DNA from: JBCBCP01 sp039178165
GTDB taxonomy: Bacteria; Pseudomonadota; Alphaproteobacteria; Rhodobacterales; Rhodobacteraceae
Assembly (NCBI GenBank): GCA_039178165.1
Contig: JBCDFL010000224.1
Span: 1 to 5,013, forward strand
Reading direction: 5' to 3'
Length of the DNA: 5,013 bases
The position numbers were made by a program, and so were the translations under genes. Positions 1 to 4,968 of the stretch are shown one piece after another; the first letter of the stretch is position 1; each line of letters starts with the position of its first letter. Under the pieces are notes generated by a model, which was given only the letters and a program-made list of their open reading frames with translations, was not told the origin of the DNA and did no database searches.

Positions 1-214
1 CGGGTTGGCGTCGTATTTTTACGCCAACGATCTGAGCCGCGTCTACAAGGTGGCCGAGGCTTTGGAATATGGGATCGTCGGGGTGAATACCGGCATCATC
101 TCGACCGAGGTCGCGCCCTTTGGCGGGGTGAAGCAATCGGGTTTGGGGCGCGAAGGCTCGCACCACGGGATCGAGGAATTCCTGGAGATGAAGTACGTTT
201 GTATGAGTGTTTGA
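1..214 (+). CDS. gabD: NAD(P)-dependent succinate-semialdehyde dehydrogenase, C-terminal fragment
   Basis: Only the last 70 residues are in the window; the first full codon is at position 2 and the TGA stop is 212-214. The tail matches what I know of GabD-type aldehyde dehydrogenases: a SYFYANDLSRVYKVAEALEYG stretch in pieces, then GIVGVNTGIISTEVAPFGG, then KQSGLGREGSHHGIEEFLE and a short hydrophobic end (KYVCMSV). The family oxidises succinate semialdehyde to succinate with NAD(P)+ in the cytoplasm, in GABA and related catabolism. The catalytic Cys and Glu lie upstream and cannot be checked. The PFGGVKQSG block and the GREG motif are shared by several aldehyde dehydrogenase subfamilies, but the NTGIISTEVAPFGG wording points to GabD. 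An intrinsic terminator follows six bases after the stop, so this is the last gene of its transcript. Aldehyde dehydrogenase family membership is very likely; the exact substrate is inferred. Confidence 0.85.
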   Translation, partial: GLASYFYANDLSRVYKVAEALEYGIVGVNTGIISTEVAPFGGVKQSGLGREGSHHGIEEFLEMKYVCMSV

Positions 215-219
215 GGCTT

Positions 220-242
220 AAAGGTCGCTCCGCGATCTTTTT
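220..242 (+). terminator. Intrinsic terminator after gabD
   Basis: The arms AAAGGTCGC (220-228) and GCGATCTTT (232-240) form a nine-pair stem with one G-U wobble and the three-base loop TCC. A run of five T (238-242) begins inside the 3' arm. It starts six bases after the gabD stop and points the right way for it. The U-tract is short beyond the stem, so efficiency is uncertain. Confidence 0.7.
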
Positions 243-309
243 GCTTAGCCCCAAGCAGGCCGCGCGGGTGGCGTGGAACACGCCAGCCGCAGGGGGGCGG
301 CCGGCGTGT

Positions 310-328
310 AGACTTCCTGCGGAAGTCT
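310..328. repeat. Perfect 8-bp inverted repeat (stem-loop)
   Basis: AGACTTCC and GGAAGTCT flank a TGC loop, a perfect eight-pair stem. It lies 25 bases beyond the tetR stop on the minus strand and about 95 bases beyond the gabD stop on the plus strand. There is no T-tract on either side. It could stabilise the 3' end of the tetR transcript; its function is not shown by the sequence. Confidence 0.5.
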
Positions 329-352
329 GAGGGCTTTGCGCTAGTCTCGCAG

Positions 353-961
353 TTACTGCGCCACCCCCTCAAGCCCCCGCGTCATCGCATCGACCAGCGC
401 GTCCACCTCCGCGTGCAGCTGCGCGCGCGGTACGCCGACGAAGCGGCCGAAGACCGACATCGATACGACCCCGTGGACCGAGGCGAAGAGCGTCCGCGCC
501 CGCAAGATCAGCGCCTCACCCTCCAGGTCTGGCCGCAGTTCGGACAGGGGCGCGATGATCTGCTCGATCAGGGCCGGGTAATCGGCCTTGTGCCAGTCGG
601 GGTAGTCTTTGCCCGCCGGTAGGCTCTGGGTGAAGATCGCGGTCCAGAGGTTGAGGTTCTCCAACGCGAAGGTGACGTATCCCGCCGCCAGCGCGTGCAT
701 CGCCCGCACCGCATCGCCATCCGGAGGCACCGCATCGCGCAGCGCCGCGCCCAGCCGGCGCAATGTGCGGGAGTTCACGTGGGTGACGACGTCATCCATA
801 TCCTCGACCACCGTGTAGATCGTGCCCAGCGCCACACCAGCCGCACTCGCCAGATCGCGGGCTTTGAGCGTTTTAGCCCCGTGGGCGGCGACCTCCGCCT
901 CCGCCACGTCGATCACACGCTCCAGCAGCTTCTTCTTCTTCGGGCTCAGACCTTCGATCAC
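353..961 (-). CDS. TetR/AcrR-family transcriptional repressor, likely controlling pspA-yiaAB and itself
   Basis: A 202-residue protein of typical TetR length when started at the GTG at 961. An N-terminal helix (SPKKKKLLERVIDVAEAEV, about 6-24) leads into a clear helix-turn-helix near residues 31-52 (TLKARDLASAAGVALGTIYT), with the usual GTIY recognition-helix signature. The C-terminal ligand and dimer domain is divergent. A VHGVVSM segment near 162-168 recalls the TetR_C WHG-type domain, a tentative comparison. I chose GTG 961 because GGAGG (971-967) sits five bases upstream. The in-frame ATG at 1009 has no comparable site, would add sixteen non-family residues, and would place operator 1 inside the coding region. 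The gene is divergent from pspA across a spacer holding three identical-arm palindromes, so autoregulation and repression of pspA-yiaAB are likely. The inducing ligand is unknown. Confidence 0.88.
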   Translation of the reverse strand: MIEGLSPKKKKLLERVIDVAEAEVAAHGAKTLKARDLASAAGVALGTIYTVVEDMDDVVTHVNSRTLRRLGAALRDAVPPDGDAVRAMHALAAGYVTFALENLNLWTAIFTQSLPAGKDYPDWHKADYPALIEQIIAPLSELRPDLEGEALILRARTLFASVHGVVSMSVFGRFVGVPRAQLHAEVDALVDAMTRGLEGVAQ

Positions 962-966
962 GCGCG

Positions 967-971
967 CCTCC
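967..971 (-). promoter_or_regulatory. Ribosome binding site deciding the tetR start
   Basis: GGAGG on the minus strand (971-967), five bases before GTG 961. This perfect site favours the internal GTG over the upstream ATG at 1009. Confidence 0.65.
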
Positions 972-979
972 ACATTTTT

Positions 980-992
980 TGAACAAAGTTCA
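980..992. promoter_or_regulatory. Operator 1, TGAAC-AAA-GTTCA palindrome
   Basis: A perfect dyad with five-base arms and a three-base centre, 18 bases upstream of the preferred tetR start. It overlaps the expected start region of a minus-strand transcript from the TATAAA box at 1000-995. It shares both arms exactly with the palindromes at 1003-1015 and 1038-1050. This is likely a site for the adjacent TetR protein, inferred from position and symmetry. Confidence 0.72.
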
Positions 993-994
993 TT

Positions 995-1002
995 TTTATA
1001 CT
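995..1002. promoter_or_regulatory. Overlapping divergent -10 elements for tetR and pspA
   Basis: TATACT on the plus strand (997-1002) and TATAAA on the minus strand (1000-995) each match the -10 consensus at five of six bases. They lie in the AT-rich gap between operators 1 and 2. No good -35 is visible at normal spacing for either direction, so the promoters are probable rather than certain. A repressor on either neighbouring operator would block both. Confidence 0.45.
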
Positions 1003-1015
1003 TGAACAACGTTCA
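1003..1015. promoter_or_regulatory. Operator 2, TGAAC-AAC-GTTCA palindrome
   Basis: This is the second copy, centred 23 bases from operator 1. The wider form TTGAACAACGTTCAC resembles the reverse complement of operator 3 (ATGAACATCGTTCAC) at 13 of 15 positions, so the motif extends past the arms. It lies just beyond the TATACT box (997-1002), covering the expected transcription start toward pspA. Confidence 0.75.
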
Positions 1016-1037
1016 CAGATTCCCATCTTGGCTCCTG

Positions 1038-1050
1038 TGAACGATGTTCA
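1038..1050. promoter_or_regulatory. Operator 3, TGAAC-GAT-GTTCA palindrome
   Basis: The third copy, centred 35 bases from operator 2 and ending 19 bases before the pspA start codon. Bound repressor here would act as a roadblock in the pspA leader. The distances of operator 1 to tetR (18 bases) and operator 3 to pspA (19 bases) are nearly symmetrical. Confidence 0.75.
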
Positions 1051-1059
1051 TGTAGCAGA

Positions 1060-1064
1060 GGAGG
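1060..1064 (+). promoter_or_regulatory. pspA ribosome binding site
   Basis: GGAGG within AGAGGAGG (1057-1064), five bases before ATG 1070 and ten bases after operator 3. It fixes the pspA start. Confidence 0.75.
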
Positions 1065-1069
1065 ACACG

Positions 1070-1741
1070 ATGCTCAAACAACTCTTCACCCTGGCGCGGG
1101 GCCGCGCGACGGATGCGGGCCAGACCTATCTGGACGCCAACGCGGTCGCGCTGCTGCGCCAGCAAATGCGCGAGGCGGCGGCCGGCGTGGCCCGTTCGCG
1201 CAAGGCGGTGGCCGTCGCGATGGCCTATGCGGAGCGGGAGCGCGCCGCGCTGGCCAAGCTGGACGGGCAGATCGCCGACCTCGAAGACCGGGCCCGCGCG
1301 GCGCTGGAGAAGGACCGCGAGGACCTGGCCCTGGAGGCCGCGAACGCCATCGCCGATCTGGAGGCGGACCGGGACGCGGCGCAGCGGACAGTGGATACCT
1401 ACGACCGCGACATCGCCGGGCTGCGGCGCAGCCTCAAGCAGTCGGAAAGCCAGCTCGCGCAACTGCAACGGGGCCAGCGGCTGGCGGAGGCGGCAGCAAA
1501 GACGCACCATGTCCGCGGCACTTTGCCCGCCGGCCCGTCCAGCGATCTGACCGATGCGGCAGAAACGCTCGCCCGCCTGCGGGACCGGCAGGCCCTCGCG
1601 GACGAGACGATGGCCGCGATGACGGAGCTGAGCACCGCGCAAAGCGCGGACGCCGTGAGCGACCGCCTGGCCGCCGCCGGAATGGGCGCCCCGAAACAAA
1701 CGACCGCCGACGCCGTGCTGGCGCGGCTGAAATCCAAGTAA
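1070..1741 (+). CDS. pspA: PspA/IM30 family envelope-stress protein
   Basis: A 223-residue protein, the same size as enterobacterial PspA (222). After a short N-terminal amphipathic stretch (MLKQLFTLARGRATDA) it is almost wholly charged alpha-helix or coiled coil (about 25-145). It contains LEKDREDLALEAANAIADLE near 79-98, which matches the KEREDLA hallmark of PspA. A looser linker (147-160) and a last helix with DAVSDRLAAAG and TADAVLARLKSK follow, as in PspA C-termini. No signal peptide or transmembrane segment is present. The family assembles into peripheral rods or rings on the inner membrane and preserves membrane integrity under stress. I chose ATG 1070 because GGAGG (1060-1064) is five bases upstream; a TTG at 1028 would run through operator 3. 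The gene is first in a unit with the YiaA/YiaB-like gene, 23 bases apart. No PspF gene or sigma-54 promoter is seen here; control appears to be by the TetR neighbour. Confidence 0.9.
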   Translation: MLKQLFTLARGRATDAGQTYLDANAVALLRQQMREAAAGVARSRKAVAVAMAYAERERAALAKLDGQIADLEDRARAALEKDREDLALEAANAIADLEADRDAAQRTVDTYDRDIAGLRRSLKQSESQLAQLQRGQRLAEAAAKTHHVRGTLPAGPSSDLTDAAETLARLRDRQALADETMAAMTELSTAQSADAVSDRLAAAGMGAPKQTTADAVLARLKSK

Positions 1742-1764
1742 TTCAAGCTTAAAGGATCAATCCA

Positions 1765-2040
1765 ATGACCACGTACGCCAACAAACCCTCCACCGCCTGG
1801 ACGATGTTCACCTACCTTCAGTTCGGCGTCGCCGCGCTGATGATGGCGGGGGGCATCTACTTCCTGGAGGCGAGTTTCGCCGCCAAGGGGTTCTACGCCA
1901 TGGCGGCTTTGATGCTGGTCAGCTCGACCGCCGCGATCTCCAAATCGCTGCGCGACGGGGAAGAGGCGAACCGCCTGCACAACCGGATCGAAGATGCGCG
2001 CACCGAACGCCTGCTGGCGGAAACGGATGTTGAGATCTAA
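1765..2040 (+). CDS. YiaA/YiaB two-helix family inner-membrane protein
   Basis: A 91-residue small membrane protein. Two hydrophobic helices are evident, about residues 12-34 (from WTMFTYLQFGVAALMMAGG) and 42-58 (GFYAMAALMLVSSTAAI), joined by a short loop. A charged C-terminal helix (61-91) is probably cytoplasmic. The layout and the FTYLQF..GI.FLE...A.KGFYAM pattern fit the YiaAB two-helix domain. The molecular role of this family is not established. AAAGGA (1751-1756) lies eight bases before the ATG. The gene follows pspA by 23 bases with no terminator between, so the two are almost certainly co-transcribed under the TetR operators. That suggests it could recruit PspA to the membrane or sense membrane state, which is inference only. 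Confidence 0.85.
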   Translation: MTTYANKPSTAWTMFTYLQFGVAALMMAGGIYFLEASFAAKGFYAMAALMLVSSTAAISKSLRDGEEANRLHNRIEDARTERLLAETDVEI

Positions 2041-2050
2041 CCAAAGAAAA

Positions 2051-2078
2051 GGCCCGCGCGAGGGGGATCGCGCGGGCC
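2051..2078 (-). terminator. Intrinsic terminator for hsp20, possibly shared with yiaAB
   Basis: GGCCCGCGCGA (2051-2061) and TCGCGCGGGCC (2068-2078) form a perfect eleven-pair, very GC-rich stem around the loop GGGGGA. Read on the minus strand the stem is followed at once by TTTTCTTT (2050-2043), a proper U-tract, so its main polarity is for the leftward hsp20 transcript. The stem begins ten bases after the yiaAB stop. On the plus strand it lacks a T-run, so rightward termination would be weaker. Confidence 0.88.
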
Positions 2079-2117
2079 CGGCTGCTGCCGTCGAGGTAAG
2101 TCTTCGGCGAAACGCGA

Positions 2118-2141
2118 GGCGCGTCCTTGGAAGGTCGCGCC
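2118..2141 (-). repeat. 24-bp imperfect palindrome in the hsp20 3' region
   Basis: GGCGCG-T-CCTT-GG-AAGG-T-CGCGCC reads as a near-perfect inverted repeat, broken only by a T/T mismatch and the GG centre. It begins nine bases after the hsp20 stop on the transcribed strand and has no U-tract. It could be an extra 3' stem-loop that protects the mRNA upstream of the true terminator at 2051-2078. Confidence 0.55.
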
Positions 2142-2149
2142 ATCGCCGC

Positions 2150-2620
2150 TTAATTTACAGCCTTCGCGTCAACCACGTCTTTCTCGATCGCGCGGGTGCC
2201 CGCGGCAATCTCGATCCGGCGCGGCTTCAGCGCTTCGGGGACCTGACGCTCCAGGTCGATATGCAGCATCCCGTCGGTATGCGAAGCGCCCGTGACCTGC
2301 ACGTGATCGGCCAGCGTGAAGCGGCGTTCGAACGCGCGGGTCGCGATGCCGCGGTGCAGGTAGGTCCGGGCCTTGTCCTCATCCGCCCGCTTGGCGGAGA
2401 CGATCAGCGCCTTCTCGCGAACCTCGACATTCAGATCGGCGTCGGAGAAGCCGGCCACGGCGATCGAGATGCGGTAGGTGTCATCCGCCGTCTTTTCAAT
2501 GTTGTAGGGCGGATAGGAGGCGGGCGTGACGTCGTTGGTCAGGACCCGGTCCATCAGGTCGGCGATCTGATCGAAGCCGACGGTGGTGCGGTAAAGCGGT
2601 GCAAAATCAAAGCTACGCAT
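2150..2620 (-). CDS. Small heat shock protein, Hsp20/alpha-crystallin family (IbpA/HspA-like)
   Basis: A 156-residue cytoplasmic holdase that binds unfolding proteins for later refolding by DnaK and ClpB. The start MRSFDFAPLYRTTVGFD closely resembles E. coli IbpA (MRNFDLSPLYRSAIGFD), as does YPPYNIEK (36-43). The alpha-crystallin domain spans about 38-130, with YRISIAVAGFSDADLNVEV, RTYLHRGIATRAFERRF and GMLHIDLERQVPE. A C-terminal I-x-I oligomerisation motif follows (RIEI, I136 and I138). The final 18 residues are a charged tail longer than in IbpA. I chose ATG 2620 because GAGGA (2630-2626) is five bases upstream; an ATG at 2632 would sit upstream of that site. The gene has its own heat-shock-like promoter, a thermometer-like leader and a strong terminator, so it is probably monocistronic. 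Confidence 0.93.
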   Translation of the reverse strand: MRSFDFAPLYRTTVGFDQIADLMDRVLTNDVTPASYPPYNIEKTADDTYRISIAVAGFSDADLNVEVREKALIVSAKRADEDKARTYLHRGIATRAFERRFTLADHVQVTGASHTDGMLHIDLERQVPEALKPRRIEIAAGTRAIEKDVVDAKAVN

Positions 2621-2621
2621 A

Positions 2622-2700
2622 GTCATCCTCATGAGTTGAGCGATCGTTGGTCCACCGCTCCGATCACGGACGCGGCAGGGTTTGCGATATGTCGGAACCC
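2622..2700 (-). promoter_or_regulatory. ROSE-like RNA thermometer in the hsp20 leader
   Basis: Three consecutive hairpins can be drawn on the minus-strand transcript. Hairpin 1: GGGTT (2700-2696) with AACCC (2682-2678), plus inner CGA/TCG around loop CATA. Hairpin 2: CCGC-G-TCCG (2675-2667) with CGGAGCGG (2662-2655), with one bulged G and loop TGAT. Hairpin 3: AUC-G-CUC (2644-2638) with GAGGAU (2630-2625), loop AACUCAU. The third stem sequesters the Shine-Dalgarno GAGGA and leaves a single unpaired G opposite it. This reproduces the conserved U(U/C)GCU anti-SD element of ROSE thermometers, known upstream of ibpA/hspA-type genes in alpha- and gammaproteobacteria. The structure was paired by hand, not computed. 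Expected effect: translation blocked at low temperature and opened by heat. Confidence 0.78.
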
Positions 2701-2724
2701 CGTCTGGGCATTCCGATGATCGTC

Positions 2725-2753
2725 ATGTGGGAGGGGGCACGGGGCGTTTCAAG
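2725..2753 (-). promoter_or_regulatory. Candidate heat-shock sigma factor (RpoH) promoter for hsp20
   Basis: CTTGAAA (2753-2747) is identical to the classic sigma-32 -35 element. After 14 bases, TCCCACAT (2732-2725) matches five of the seven defined positions of CCCCATnT. Initiation would fall near 2718, giving a leader of about 100 bases, enough to hold all three thermometer hairpins. A short GC stem (CCCCG/CGGGG, 2767-2755) lies between the protease stop and this promoter. Confidence 0.65.
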
Positions 2754-2770
2754 ACCCCGGCGCGGGGGCG

Positions 2771-3586
2771 TCAGGGCTTGACGAATTTGGCGCCCGTCTC
2801 GCGCCGGGCGGCGCCGACGCGAACGCGGTTTTGGCCAGGCGCGGGCGCCTGCTGCACCCCGGCGCCGGCCAGAAGCTGGGCCTGCAATTCGGCCAAAGGC
2901 TCGCCCAGTGCCGTGCCGATGGAGATCACCTCCCCCTCCAGCTCCGCCTTGGCGGAGACGACCGAGACGATGCTCGCCTCCCCGCTGGCGAAGGTGAAGA
3001 TCGGCGCGCCGGACGCCCCGAAATCGACGTTGCACGAGGTCACGAGCACCCCGTCCTGGCGCGACAAGACCCGGCATACTTCCTGAAGCGAGGGCGCCTC
3101 CGACCGGCCTTTGGCGTAGCTGACGACGCCGACCCGGTCGCCCGTCCGGGGCCGGGTCGCGGTGCCGAAAGGTTGCACCTGCGGCAGGCGGATGGGGCGG
3201 TCGAGCTCCAGCAGGGCCAGATCGTTGCGCACGCGCGTGGCGCTCACCCGCTCCGAATAGACGTAATCGGGATGCGTCACCGCCCGGCGGATAGAACGAT
3301 AAGCCGCCGCGCGCCCGTTGCGCCAACCGGCCCGAAACTCGATGCCTTCATGGTCGATCCGCGCGCCCGTCCGCTTATCATAAAGGCAATGCGCCGCCGT
3401 GAGGACCAGGTCCGGCGCGATCAGCGATCCGGTACAAAAGCCCGTCCCGTCGAGGTCGAGCCGCCCGACCGCATCCCAGGCGCGCCCCGCCTCGCTCGTG
3501 TCCAACCGCTTGAGCCGCGCGTCCTGCGCAAATGCGGCGGAGGTGATCACCAGGATCATCAGCGAAAGGGACATCCACCGCCGCAT
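2771..3586 (-). CDS. Exported trypsin-like (V8/S1-type) serine peptidase
   Basis: A 271-residue protein with a Sec signal peptide: MRRW, a hydrophobic core and ITSAAFA, with cleavage likely after residue 20. The chymotrypsin-fold triad is complete: His66 in LTAAHC, Asp122 in RNDLALLEL and Ser192 in DFGASGAPIF. C51 and C67 look like the disulfide next to the histidine, and C171 and C185 a second pair. The serine motif is GASGAP instead of the GDSGGP of trypsin. Such variants occur in bacterial V8-like peptidases, so activity is plausible. A Pro/Gln/Arg-rich tail (about 243-271) follows the catalytic domain. The protein should act in the periplasm or outside the cell; the substrate is unknown. 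AAGGAG (3598-3593) is six bases before the ATG. The gene follows glcF by 60 bases with no clear terminator, so read-through is possible. Whether it serves envelope quality control is inference from its neighbours. Confidence 0.88.
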   Translation of the reverse strand: MRRWMSLSLMILVITSAAFAQDARLKRLDTSEAGRAWDAVGRLDLDGTGFCTGSLIAPDLVLTAAHCLYDKRTGARIDHEGIEFRAGWRNGRAAAYRSIRRAVTHPDYVYSERVSATRVRNDLALLELDRPIRLPQVQPFGTATRPRTGDRVGVVSYAKGRSEAPSLQEVCRVLSRQDGVLVTSCNVDFGASGAPIFTFASGEASIVSVVSAKAELEGEVISIGTALGEPLAELQAQLLAGAGVQQAPAPGQNRVRVGAARRETGAKFVKP

Positions 3587-3646
3587 ACGGCTCTCCTTAC
3601 CAGGTGGAGACGCAGGTAGCGGTGGAACGTGGCGAAAATGCGGCGC
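3587..3646 (-). other. glcF to protease spacer without clear terminator
   Basis: Sixty bases separate the glcF stop from the peptidase start. I see no stem followed by a T-run and no convincing promoter, only the peptidase ribosome binding site (3598-3593). Co-transcription with glcF or a weak promoter inside glcF are both possible. Confidence 0.4.
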
Positions 3647-4963
3647 TTATTTCAAAATTGGCACGTCCGAGGCCGAATTACGGTCCAGCGCCGGGGGCCG
3701 CGGCCCACCCGTGGCCCAATCCAGCAGCTCCACCGTGTGCACGACAGGCACGCCAGTGCCAGCGCCGATCTGCATCATACAGCCGATATTGCCCGCGGCG
3801 ATGATGTCGGGCTGCACCGCCTCCAGCGTGCGGACCTTGCGCGCCTTCAGCTGCTTGGAAATCTCCGGCTGCATCAGGTTATACGTCCCCGCCGAGCCGC
3901 AGCAGAGGTGCGAATCGGCCGGCTCCGCCACCTTGAAGCCGACGCGGCGCAGAAGGTCCTTGGGATAGGTCTTGATCTTCTGGCCGTGTTGCAGCGAGCA
4001 GGCGGCGTGATAGGCGACGACCCCCGGCTTCGCCTCCCCTTCCGGCAGGCCGAGTTGCATCAGCAATTCACTGATATCCATCGTCTTGTCCGCCACGCGC
4101 TGCGCGTCCTCCGCCAGATCGGTGCCGGCGAACATGTGGCCGTAATCCTTGACCGTCGTGCCGCAGCCGGAGGTGTTGATGACGATGGCGTCCAGGCCGC
4201 CGCCATCCATCTCTGCCGTCCAGGCGCGCACGTTCTTGGCCGCGGTGGCGTGGCTTTCGGCGGTCTTGCCCATGTGGTGGGTCAGCGCGCCGCAGCAGCC
4301 GGCGCCTTTGGCCACCACCACCTCGCAGCCCAGCCGGGTCAGCAGACGGATCGTTGCATCGTTGATATCTGTGTTCAGCGCTCGTTGCGCGCAGCCTGTC
4401 ATCAGCGCCACGCGCTTGCGGCGCGGCGCGGCGGGGGCGAAGCTTTGCGGATCGTCGTTGCGGCTGACCGGCGGGATGTGCTTCGGCGCCATTTCCAGCA
4501 TCGCGCGCAGGCGGGCGTCGGGCATCAGCGGCGCGAAGGGTCGTCCGATCTTGGCCGCCAGAAGTGCCAGACGGAACCGCATCGGGTAGGGCAAGATCCG
4601 CGCCAGCACCCAGCGCAGGGCGCGGTCGGACCAGGGGCGGTCGTAATGCTCTTCGATATATTCGCGCGCCTGATCGACCAGATGCATATAGTGCACGCCC
4701 GACGGGCAGGTCGTCATGCAGGCCAGGCAGCTGAGGCAACGGTCGACATGTTTGACCGTCTTGGCATCGGGCTTGCGCTGCGTCTCCAGCATCTCTTTCA
4801 TCAGGTAGATGCGGCCGCGCGGGCTGTCGAGCTCGTCCCCCAGCACTTGGTAGGTCGGGCAGGTCGCGGTGCAGAACCCGCAATGCACGCAGGAGCGCAG
4901 GATCTGATTGGCGCGTTTGAGCTTGGGATCTTCGAGCTGTGCGTCGGTGAAATGGGTCTGCAT
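3647..4963 (-). CDS. glcF: Glycolate oxidase iron-sulfur subunit
   Basis: A 438-residue protein, the electron-transfer subunit of the membrane-associated glycolate oxidase (GlcDEF), which oxidises glycolate to glyoxylate and passes electrons to the respiratory chain. Two 4Fe-4S ferredoxin motifs are complete: C25-x2-C28-x2-C31-x3-C35-P (CVHCGFCTATCP) and C76-x2-C79-x2-C82-x3-C86-P (CLSCLACMTTCP). Two cysteine-rich CCG domains follow: GC191, GCCG 222-225 and SGC267; then AC322, LCCG 353-356 and GC395. The GNIGCMMQIGAGTGVPVVHT and VELLDWA blocks near 391-417 are typical of GlcF. About twenty extra residues (GGPRPPALDRNSASDVPILK) extend past that point; E. coli GlcF is about 407 residues. The start ATG 4963 has GGAGG (4977-4973) nine bases upstream, overlapping the end of the preceding frame. 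The glcD and glcE subunits are expected upstream, outside the window. Confidence 0.95.
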   Translation of the reverse strand: MQTHFTDAQLEDPKLKRANQILRSCVHCGFCTATCPTYQVLGDELDSPRGRIYLMKEMLETQRKPDAKTVKHVDRCLSCLACMTTCPSGVHYMHLVDQAREYIEEHYDRPWSDRALRWVLARILPYPMRFRLALLAAKIGRPFAPLMPDARLRAMLEMAPKHIPPVSRNDDPQSFAPAAPRRKRVALMTGCAQRALNTDINDATIRLLTRLGCEVVVAKGAGCCGALTHHMGKTAESHATAAKNVRAWTAEMDGGGLDAIVINTSGCGTTVKDYGHMFAGTDLAEDAQRVADKTMDISELLMQLGLPEGEAKPGVVAYHAACSLQHGQKIKTYPKDLLRRVGFKVAEPADSHLCCGSAGTYNLMQPEISKQLKARKVRTLEAVQPDIIAAGNIGCMMQIGAGTGVPVVHTVELLDWATGGPRPPALDRNSASDVPILK

Positions 4964-4968
4964 CTCGC

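Larger units (their letters stand above)
215..352. other. Hairpin-rich convergent spacer between gabD and tetR
   Basis: This 138-base spacer separates two convergent genes and contains no credible coding frame. Besides the gabD terminator it holds two compact perfect stem-loops. GGCGTG/CACGCC has loop GAA (270-284, extended by a T-A pair to 269-285). AGACTTCC/GGAAGTCT has loop TGC (310-328). A third palindrome, CGCAGT-T-ACTGCG (348-360), spans the tetR stop codon. None of these three is followed by a T-run on either strand, so they are not standard terminators. They may be Rho-associated 3' ends, transcript stabilisers or dispersed repeats. Confidence 0.5.

Noticed and set aside
962..1009. 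Upstream ATG start for the TetR protein at 1009
   Set aside because: It has no good ribosome binding site, would encode operator 1 as protein, and adds residues not typical of the family. GTG 961 has GGAGG at ideal spacing. The longer form cannot be wholly excluded.
1002..1030. TTGAAC (1002-1007) as a -35 box for pspA
   Set aside because: No acceptable -10 element lies 16-18 bases downstream; the best match is three of six. The TTGAAC is better explained as part of operator 2.
1013..1699. Minus-strand open frame of 228 codons opposite pspA
   Set aside because: It has low-complexity Arg/Gly/Leu composition and no domain, and it overlaps pspA almost fully. The plus strand has the PspA pattern and a perfect ribosome binding site.
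1994..2719. Plus-strand open frame of 241 codons across hsp20
   Set aside because: It runs through the yiaAB end, the terminator hairpin and the hsp20 leader, and is antisense to a clear alpha-crystallin domain.
2664..3326. Minus-strand open frame overlapping the peptidase in another frame
   Set aside because: It is very rich in Arg, Gly, Ala and Pro, without motifs. The frame at 2771-3586 holds the signal peptide and the catalytic triad.
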